Source: Isosphaeraceae bacterium
GTDB lineage: Bacteria > Planctomycetota > Planctomycetia > Isosphaerales > Isosphaeraceae
Direction: 5' to 3'
Length of the DNA: 47,229 bases
Assembly (NCBI GenBank): GCA_025356475.1
Contig: JANXSX010000017.1
Coordinates: 1 to 47,229, forward strand
This document shows positions 41,635 through 47,229 of this stretch, in pieces. The position numbers were made by a program, and so were the translations under genes. The first letter of the stretch is position 1, and every line of letters begins with the position of its first letter. The notes under the pieces are model-generated. The model made no database searches. It had not been told where the DNA came from and worked only from the letters and a program-made list of their open reading frames with translations.

Positions 41635-42957
41635 ATGCCCATGTCTCACTCGACTCGCCGCGATGCTCTACGACTCATGACCCTCGGTGGATTGAGCGCC
41701 CCGTTCGCGTTTCGGGCTCACGCCCATTCGGCCCCAAGTGAGACCTTGCTGCACGCCAGTTTCGGGGCGGGTGGGATGGCGCTCTCCGACCTCCGCTCGC
41801 TCACGGCCAGCAAGAATCTCAAGCTGATCGCTGTTGCGGACGTGGACCTATCACGTGTCGCCGAGGTCAAAGCAATGTTTCCAGACGTCAAGGTCTACCA
41901 GGACTGGCGAGAGCTACTCGACAAAGAGAAGTCACTCGACTCAGTCAACGTGTCGACCCCCGACCACATGCATGCTCCGATCACCATGAGTGCCATGCAG
42001 CGCGGTCTTCATGTCTATACCCAAAAGCCATTGACCAAGACGATCTTCGAAGCCAGGCAACTGGCCAAGGTTGCTCGTGAGAAAAAGATCGTCTCTCAGA
42101 TGGGAATTCAGATCCACTCGCACGAGGTTCACAAGACGATCGTCGCAACGATCCAGTCGGGCGTGATTGGCAAGGTCAAAGAGGTCCATAGTTGGAGTGG
42201 TAAGCAATGGGGTGACCGAGCTGCCAGGCCCGATCGGACCGACCCGATCCCTTCGAGTTTGAACTGGAACTCGTGGTTGGGTGTTGCCAGTGAACGGCCA
42301 TTCATTGCCGGCTATTATCATCCCGGCAATTGGCGTAAACGGCTCGACTTCGGTACCGGCACGTTCGGGGACATGGGCTGCCATATCCTCGATCCCGTGT
42401 TCACCTCGCTCGCTCTGACCTCGCCGAAGTCGGTCAAATCCACAGGGGGCAAGCCGAATGCGGATAGCTGGGGGCTCGACTCAAAGGTGCGTTACGACTT
42501 CCCCGCGACCAAGTACACAACCGAGTCACTCGTTCTTCACTGGTACGATGGCGATGAACGGCCCCCCGCCGACATCAAAGCATTGATCGGTGAACGTACG
42601 TTGCTTGACCAAGGATCGATCTACATTGGCACGGATGGTGTCTTCTACACCCCTTATATTGATACACCCGTGCTACTCCCCGTCGAGAAGTTCAAGCCCG
42701 ATGATATCAAACATCAAAAAGGTGAGAATCACTACCTTCAATTCGTCGAAGCATGTCGGGGCAACGGCGCAACCTCGACTCCGTTCGATTATGCAGGCCC
42801 GCTCACGGAGTCGATCTTGCTTGGCTGCCTGGCGACGAGATTCCCTGGGACTGCTCTCGAATGGGATCCCGTCGAGCTGAAGGTCACGAACTCCCCCGAG
42901 GCCAATCGGCTGGTGAAGCCCGAGTATCGCCAGGGGTGGGAGGTTACGGGACTCTAA
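41635..42957 (+). CDS. Gfo/Idh/MocA family oxidoreductase with twin-arginine leader
   Basis: A 440-residue NAD(P)-dependent oxidoreductase. A twin-arginine-like leader (STRRDALRLMTLGG) ends near residue 30 (AHA-HS). The Rossmann domain starts at about 40: ASFGAGGMALSDL, LIAVADVDLSRV, and VNVSTPDHMHAPITM with the cofactor-binding segment. The conserved QKPLTKT corresponds to the 'EKP' motif, with Gln in place of Glu. The C-terminal half is the beta-sheet domain (DMGCHILDPVF is typical of planctomycete members). Substrate probably a sugar or cyclitol. It faces the M24 peptidase gene, whose end lies 17 bp away. Confidence 0.9.
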   Translation: MPMSHSTRRDALRLMTLGGLSAPFAFRAHAHSAPSETLLHASFGAGGMALSDLRSLTASKNLKLIAVADVDLSRVAEVKAMFPDVKVYQDWRELLDKEKSLDSVNVSTPDHMHAPITMSAMQRGLHVYTQKPLTKTIFEARQLAKVAREKKIVSQMGIQIHSHEVHKTIVATIQSGVIGKVKEVHSWSGKQWGDRAARPDRTDPIPSSLNWNSWLGVASERPFIAGYYHPGNWRKRLDFGTGTFGDMGCHILDPVFTSLALTSPKSVKSTGGKPNADSWGLDSKVRYDFPATKYTTESLVLHWYDGDERPPADIKALIGERTLLDQGSIYIGTDGVFYTPYIDTPVLLPVEKFKPDDIKHQKGENHYLQFVEACRGNGATSTPFDYAGPLTESILLGCLATRFPGTALEWDPVELKVTNSPEANRLVKPEYRQGWEVTGL

Positions 42958-42974
42958 TTTCGTGAGAGAGGAAT

Positions 42975-44120
42975 CTATTGCTCAATGCGAATTTCATGAT
43001 TTGAAAGAGTCTCAAATCCATCGGCGGTGATGAGGTAATTACGTTCATATCTCATCCCGCCGATCCCTTCGACATAGAGCCCCGGCTCTAGAGCGACGAC
43101 GTCTCCCACGACCAGCGTTTCCGTACTTTCTGCCACGAGGTAAGGCGGCTCAGGATGGCCTAGCCCCAGTCCATGACCTGAATGTGAGCCGAAGCGAGAT
43201 TCCAGGCCGAGCGAGGCGAAATGTGCTCGCACCGCTGCATCAACGTCGCGACAGGCGGTTCCCGATTTGAGCTGAGCCTCACCAGCCTTCATCGCTCCAA
43301 CACAGGCATCGAAGAGTTCGCGTTGGCCTGGCGTCGGTCCGCCGCCCACCGCGAACGTGTTGGTGAAATCACCACGATAGCCTGCGACGATCACCGAGAA
43401 ATCGAGGAGGAGGAGGTCTCCCTTCTCGATCACGCGCGAGGTCGGCGAGCCACCACGCTCGGTCTCGCAGCGTGGCCCGGACGCAAAATCGCCGTAAAGG
43501 ATCGCCGGTTCACCGAGGAACTCAATCGCAGCCTGTTGGCAGATGAGATAAGCATCGAGCTCCGTCATCCCTGGACGAACGAGCGTCAGGGCGGCCGCCT
43601 GAGCAGCTTCTCCCGCACGCATCGATCGACGTAACAGCGACAACTCATCGGCATCTTTGGAGCGCCGTAAGGGACGGATCAGAGAGCCGATGTCCAGGAC
43701 TTCCAGATCCGACCGAGCCGCCCTGAGCCCTTCAACGATGCCCGCCGAGACCCCGGCCAGCTCGACTCCAATGCGCTTGCCCCGAATCGCAGCAAGTACG
43801 TTCAGGGTCGACTCGACAAGCTTGCCCTGGCGATACTCAGCCGACGTCTTGGCCTCGTACCAGACCGGGGCAATTCGGTGATCGACAAACGCGGACTCCA
43901 GAAACGGCTCAACGACGTTGTCAGCCACCAGAGTGGCACAATCGCGTTCAAGGATCAGAATCGCGCCTGACTCTGCCGTTCGGAAGACAAAAGGAGAGGC
44001 GACATAACCCGCAAAATAGTTGAGATATGCGGGATCACCAAGAATCATCAAGTCGCAATGCGAGCCGGCGGCATCCCAGAGACGCCTGCGACGATTGGCA
44101 CAGCCCTGGGCGGTCAGCAT
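42975..44120 (-). CDS. M24 family metallopeptidase (Xaa-Pro aminopeptidase-like)
   Basis: A 381-residue 'pita-bread' fold peptidase. An N-terminal creatinase-like domain (to about 155) precedes the catalytic M24 domain. All five metal ligands can be placed: Asp240 (LLLLDFS), Asp251 (YRGDFTN), His316 (SGHGLG), Glu345 (ALEPGLY) and Glu359 (MRYERNY). His322 in GHPEPP is the further conserved catalytic His. The family cleaves Xaa-Pro bonds or other N-terminal residues; exact specificity is not clear. No signal peptide. It lies 89 bp downstream of the sugar kinase gene on the same strand, and a functional link is not evident. Confidence 0.92.
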   Translation of the reverse strand: MLTAQGCANRRRRLWDAAGSHCDLMILGDPAYLNYFAGYVASPFVFRTAESGAILILERDCATLVADNVVEPFLESAFVDHRIAPVWYEAKTSAEYRQGKLVESTLNVLAAIRGKRIGVELAGVSAGIVEGLRAARSDLEVLDIGSLIRPLRRSKDADELSLLRRSMRAGEAAQAAALTLVRPGMTELDAYLICQQAAIEFLGEPAILYGDFASGPRCETERGGSPTSRVIEKGDLLLLDFSVIVAGYRGDFTNTFAVGGGPTPGQRELFDACVGAMKAGEAQLKSGTACRDVDAAVRAHFASLGLESRFGSHSGHGLGLGHPEPPYLVAESTETLVVGDVVALEPGLYVEGIGGMRYERNYLITADGFETLSNHEIRIEQ

Positions 44121-44209
44121 CGAAGACCCTCTGCGCTGGGAACTCAGTGGAATCGGTCAAGAAATCAACCGGTCTCACTTGCTCAATGAGACCGGTGTCG
44201 GTCGCGAGA

Positions 44210-45295
44210 TCAGCGTTGAACTCGGGCGGAACCGCCCTTGGCGAACGCTTCGACCTCGGGGAGCTTGGCCATGGTGACATCGCCGGGGAAGGTGGTCAGC
44301 AATGCCCCGTGAGCCCATCCAAGTTTGAGGGCTTCTTCCGGCGCTCGGCCTGAAAGCAACCCGTAGAGTAAGCCAGCGGCAAAGCCATCGCCGCCGCCGA
44401 TGCGATCGATCACATCGAGTTCGCACTGCGGACTGACGTAACGCTTGCCGTCGAGCCAGAGCACGGCCGCCCAATCGTGCCGATTGGTCGAGTGAACCTC
44501 GCGAAGGGTGGTCGCGACCATCTTGATGTTCGGGAACTGCGCCACCACATTCTCGATCAGGCCGAAGAACGACTCGGGATCGAGTTTTGATTTTGAGGAA
44601 ACGACGTCGGGACCTGCGATTCCCAAGCCTTTCTGCAAATCTTCCTCATTGCCGATCAAGCAGTCGAGCTGACCGGCAATCTGCCGCATCACTTGCTGAC
44701 CCTTCTCAGCTCCACCCACCGAGGCCCAGAGCTTGGCCCGGTAGTTGAGGTCGAATGAAGTGATCGCACCTGCCGCCTTGGCGGCTTGCATCCCCTCGAT
44801 AATCAGGGGTGCGGTTGTTTCGGAGAGCGAGGCAAAGATCCCACCGGAGTGGAACCAGCGAACACCTCGACTAAAGATCGACTTCCAGTCAAAGTCTCCC
44901 GGCTTCAGCAGCGCGCCCGCTTCGTTGGACCGGTTGTAAAATACGACTGGGGCACGAACACCATACCCTCGGTCGCTGTAAACCGTGGCGATGTTCGGTC
45001 CGCGAACGCCATCGTGTTCGAACCACTTATAGACCGGGGTGACACCGGTCTCGCGAACTCGTGCCTGCACAAGTTCGCCGATCGGGTAGTCGACCATCGC
45101 CGTGGCGATCGACGTCTTCAGTCCAAAGCAATCCGAGAGGTTGGCGGCAACATTGTACTCACCACCAGAGACATGGATGTCGAAGGACCTCGCCTTGCGA
45201 AACGGGATGATCCCCGGGTCGAGACGGTGAACGAGTGCCCCCAGCGAAAGGAAGTCTAGCTCGCAAGAATCCTGACGAATGTTCAGACCGCTCAT
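44210..45295 (-). CDS. PfkB family sugar kinase, probably 2-keto-3-deoxygluconate kinase
   Basis: A 361-residue ribokinase/PfkB-family kinase. The N-terminal sugar-binding region contains SGGEYNVAANLSDCFGL (GG-x-x-N-x-A). The C-terminal signature RIGGGDGFAAGLLYG carries the catalytic base Asp303, and the anion hole is GGGD. The FHSGGIFASLSE and FDLNYRAKLW segments resemble 2-dehydro-3-deoxygluconokinases. The assignment to 2-keto-3-deoxygluconate is supported by the glucose dehydrogenase-like gene 77 bp upstream, but kinase specificity in this family is hard to read. GAGGGTG a few bases before ATG 45295 supports that start over 45331. Confidence 0.85.
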   Translation of the reverse strand: MSGLNIRQDSCELDFLSLGALVHRLDPGIIPFRKARSFDIHVSGGEYNVAANLSDCFGLKTSIATAMVDYPIGELVQARVRETGVTPVYKWFEHDGVRGPNIATVYSDRGYGVRAPVVFYNRSNEAGALLKPGDFDWKSIFSRGVRWFHSGGIFASLSETTAPLIIEGMQAAKAAGAITSFDLNYRAKLWASVGGAEKGQQVMRQIAGQLDCLIGNEEDLQKGLGIAGPDVVSSKSKLDPESFFGLIENVVAQFPNIKMVATTLREVHSTNRHDWAAVLWLDGKRYVSPQCELDVIDRIGGGDGFAAGLLYGLLSGRAPEEALKLGWAHGALLTTFPGDVTMAKLPEVEAFAKGGSARVQR

Positions 45296-45372
45296 GGACA
45301 CCCTCAATTCCGCTGCCGCGAAGCCACCCACACACGAGAGGTGGCCTCCCCAAATTCGCTCATGTCAGGATG

Positions 45373-46494
45373 TCATTCGCCCACGTTGACGAACACCTTG
45401 AGCGCGTCTTTATCTTCAAGTTGGTGCATCATCTCGGCATAGTGATCCAGACCTGCGATCGGGTTGGTCAGGATCCGCCCGGTGACCCCAGGATAGGTCA
45501 ATTCGCCATGCGACAAAGCCTGGAGACCGAGCTCGAAGTGACGACGGTTGCCGTTGACGCTCCCGACCAGCAACTTGTTACCCAAGACCCATTCGAGGTT
45601 GATCTTGGCAGCGTCGACACTCACGTCGTACTTGCCACCGGTGATGCTCGTCCAGATCAGGGCACCATTGTGAGCCAGAGTTTCCATCGCTCGGAAGCAA
45701 ACCTCGGCGTTGCCGGTCGCTTCAAAAATCAGATCCGGCTTACCGACTTGCTGAGCGAGATCCGCGAGCGAGGTCTGCTTAGTACTCACGTAGGTCGCGC
45801 CATAAGCCTCGGCGATCTCGGACTTGAGGTGGGGGCCGGGTCGAGTCGCGACGGTATAGACGTCAATATTTCGCAACTTGAGCATCATCGTCGCGAGGAG
45901 GCCGATCTGGCCGGCACCCAAAACAAACGCTCGCTTTGGTTGCCAGACCTGGAGCCGCTGCTGGGCGAGGAAGGCCTGCTCAATGGCCTTGGCGCAGACA
46001 CTCGCCGGTTCCGACAAGACTCCGAGATGTTTGAGATTCTGTGGGACCTTAACCACATATTCGGCGTCGTCAACGAAATGCTCGGTCAGATACCCATGAC
46101 AGAGATTAATCCCACGCTCGTAGTAGACTTCCTCGCTAGTGATGTCGTTGCGACCGATCTGGTCGAAAAGTGAACCACCAGGGCGGCGGACCGTACACGA
46201 TACGAAGTCACCCGGCTTGACCTCCGTGACCTTATCACCCACTTCGAGGACCTGACCGAAGCTCTCATGACCGATGACGAGATGTTCGCCGCCGGGAGGT
46301 GCATTACCGTAGAGAGCCTCGTTGATCTCGCGGTCCGTGGCATCCACACCAATCTGGAGGACCTTGACCAGAACACCACGACCTTCAGGGATCAAGCAAA
46401 CGTGAGGGTGCGGCTGATCGGCCAGTCTCGGTGTCGGGATCTCCCGCAAGTGAACGCTATTCGGCTTGCCAGGCAGGACGGCGACGGCTTTCAT
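45373..46494 (-). CDS. Glucose 1-dehydrogenase-like zinc MDR dehydrogenase
   Basis: A 373-residue medium-chain dehydrogenase/reductase resembling archaeal-type glucose dehydrogenases. Catalytic zinc ligands are Asp51 (VDATDRE), His76 and Glu77 (GHESFG) and Glu162 (LSEPASV). Asp instead of the usual Cys at the first position is the arrangement I recall from the Haloferax enzyme. The Rossmann glycine motif is GAGQIG (193-198), followed by an ATRP segment that might favour NADP over NAD. The expected reaction is oxidation of glucose or another aldose to the lactone. The start at 46494 ([11 protein letters not shown]) fits the family; ATG 46512 is possible. Together with the downstream KDG-kinase-like gene it suggests a semi-phosphorylated Entner-Doudoroff route; no gluconate dehydratase or aldolase gene is in view. 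Confidence 0.85.
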   Translation of the reverse strand: MKAVAVLPGKPNSVHLREIPTPRLADQPHPHVCLIPEGRGVLVKVLQIGVDATDREINEALYGNAPPGGEHLVIGHESFGQVLEVGDKVTEVKPGDFVSCTVRRPGGSLFDQIGRNDITSEEVYYERGINLCHGYLTEHFVDDAEYVVKVPQNLKHLGVLSEPASVCAKAIEQAFLAQQRLQVWQPKRAFVLGAGQIGLLATMMLKLRNIDVYTVATRPGPHLKSEIAEAYGATYVSTKQTSLADLAQQVGKPDLIFEATGNAEVCFRAMETLAHNGALIWTSITGGKYDVSVDAAKINLEWVLGNKLLVGSVNGNRRHFELGLQALSHGELTYPGVTGRILTNPIAGLDHYAEMMHQLEDKDALKVFVNVGE

Positions 46495-46824
46495 CAAGGA
46501 GCAACTCGTCATTAGAACAAAAGAATTGACGCGGGCCGACGCGAGAGCATCCGCTAAATGACCGAATTCTAATCCCTCGTGACCCGGCTGACCAGGGAGC
46601 GCAGGAGGATTGCAAAAGTCCGACCGTTCTCCCGCCGGGTGAAAGGAGGGATGACGACCTTAGAACTCGCCTGGCAGGGATGGATGGGTGGAGTTTGCCG
46701 CACGCCCAGGGAAAAGCTGGTCAATCGACCTGCCCAAGGGCGTTGCCAACGAGAAGATCGTCTACCTCGCGGATTGCGAAGAATCATCACTATCATCCGA
46801 ATTGTCAAAGACCGATCTGACGAA
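46495..46824. other. Intergenic stretch between dehydrogenase and edge gene
   Basis: 330 bp. Overlapping short open frames on both strands (46569-46919 and 46579-46884) carry no recognisable protein features, so I do not call a gene here. No RNA or repeat seen. The promoter of the glucose dehydrogenase-like gene should lie at its left end. Confidence 0.4.
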
Positions 46825-47229
46825 CTAGAGGAGCGGGTCGGGCTGGACGGTCGAGTCGGAGGCGGTTGGATCAGAAGCCGCTGAGGCTTCTGGACGATCC
46901 AACCTATCCTCCGACTCATCGTGAGTCGCCGTCAGCCGCTCTTTTTCAAGGGCTTTGATCATCCGCTCGCTGCGAGCGGCCTCACGTTCAGCCTTGTTCA
47001 GAGTCGCGTCGTTGATGAAAAACTCACCAAGCATGGCCTTGGCCTGCATCTCTCGGTCCTGGACTTCGAGAACCTTGGAGAGATCGATAAGCCGGTTTCT
47101 CTCACGTGTGAAGACTGATTTCAAGTGCTTTTGTGCTTGCAGGTGCCAATCTTTGTCGTCCGGGGAGATCATGTCGGTGCTGATCACCGATTCCTCGTTG
47201 TCCCACTCGTCGGGCGGAATGCCCAGCAA
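46825..47229 (-). CDS. Hypothetical protein, truncated by the window edge
   Basis: The C-terminal 134 residues of a protein whose start lies outside the window on the right. It is hydrophilic with a probable coiled coil (RERNRLIDLSKVLEVQDREM, then ERMIKALEKERLTA) and an acidic Ser/Pro/Asp-rich tail. No family recognised. The first visible residues contain PPDEWDNEES. The general plan, a charged helical region followed by a Pro/Ser/acidic tail, resembles the hypothetical protein at the left edge, but I see no convincing sequence match between the two. Confidence 0.6.
   Translation of the reverse strand: MLGIPPDEWDNEESVISTDMISPDDKDWHLQAQKHLKSVFTRERNRLIDLSKVLEVQDREMQAKAMLGEFFINDATLNKAEREAARSERMIKALEKERLTATHDESEDRLDRPEASAASDPTASDSTVQPDPLL

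Noticed and set aside
46569-46919. Small genes in the gap left of the edge hypothetical gene
   Set aside because: Overlapping frames on both strands, Arg/Ser-rich translations and no start signal or family features.
1-47229. CRISPR array, tRNA or rRNA genes, prophage or defence island
   Set aside because: No regularly spaced repeats, no cloverleaf or rRNA-like sequence and no phage structural or nuclease-type genes were seen on reading the window. A covariance-model search would be decisive for small RNAs.

Overview
The window looks like chromosomal DNA of a planctomycete, most likely an Isosphaeraceae relative (Singulisphaera/Paludisphaera type). This is an inference from gene content: a DUF1501 protein, a PEP-CTERM protein, a YVTN-propeller/di-haem cytochrome, BON-domain secreted proteins, a G8-domain exoprotein, a DUF4349 lipoprotein, hopanoid genes, a moderately high G+C and many genes without a clear Shine-Dalgarno site. 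I see no rRNA, tRNA, CRISPR array or prophage.

Layout. 1-10.4 kb (mostly + strand): an edge hypothetical gene, holA (DNA polymerase III delta), a propeller/cytochrome c protein, a small hypothetical overlapping a CDF metal transporter, a small BON-like protein, a secreted transglutaminase, a multi-BON secreted protein, and a membrane-anchored acidic low-complexity protein ending at a strong bidirectional hairpin. 10.4-13.3 kb: a TIM-barrel sugar isomerase, a small membrane protein, a DUF4349 lipoprotein and a large palindromic repeat element. 13.3-20.9 kb (all - strand, read from right to left): rlmN, an ECF sigma factor, comF and hemC in a tight row, then squalene-hopene cyclase, hpnH and an hpnG-like nucleosidase, which together form a hopanoid side-chain cluster. 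21-27.2 kb: a SprT-like metalloprotease, a secreted propeller protein, a broken IS1595-type insertion sequence with recognisable terminal inverted repeats, a transglutaminase-esterase fusion and a dienelactone hydrolase with a signal peptide.

27.5-34.1 kb is the most unusual block: an ABC ATPase overlaps by 4 bp a 1196-residue protein that fuses an ABC-2 type permease to an M1 zinc aminopeptidase, and 9 bp later a secreted G8-domain protein begins. 34.3-38.2 kb: a secreted propeller-like protein, a PEP-CTERM protein and a DUF1501 protein. 38.4-43 kb (+): alpha/beta hydrolase, amidohydrolase, a second secreted esterase and a Gfo/Idh/MocA oxidoreductase. 43-46.5 kb (-): glucose 1-dehydrogenase-like enzyme, 2-keto-3-deoxygluconate-kinase-like PfkB kinase and an M24 peptidase; the first two suggest non- or semi-phosphorylated Entner-Doudoroff sugar oxidation. 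The window ends in a truncated hypothetical gene.

The best candidate for an undescribed system is the ABC/M1-peptidase/G8 operon. The hopanoid cluster next to a sigma factor, the transglutaminase-esterase fusion and the palindromic repeat are further points of interest.
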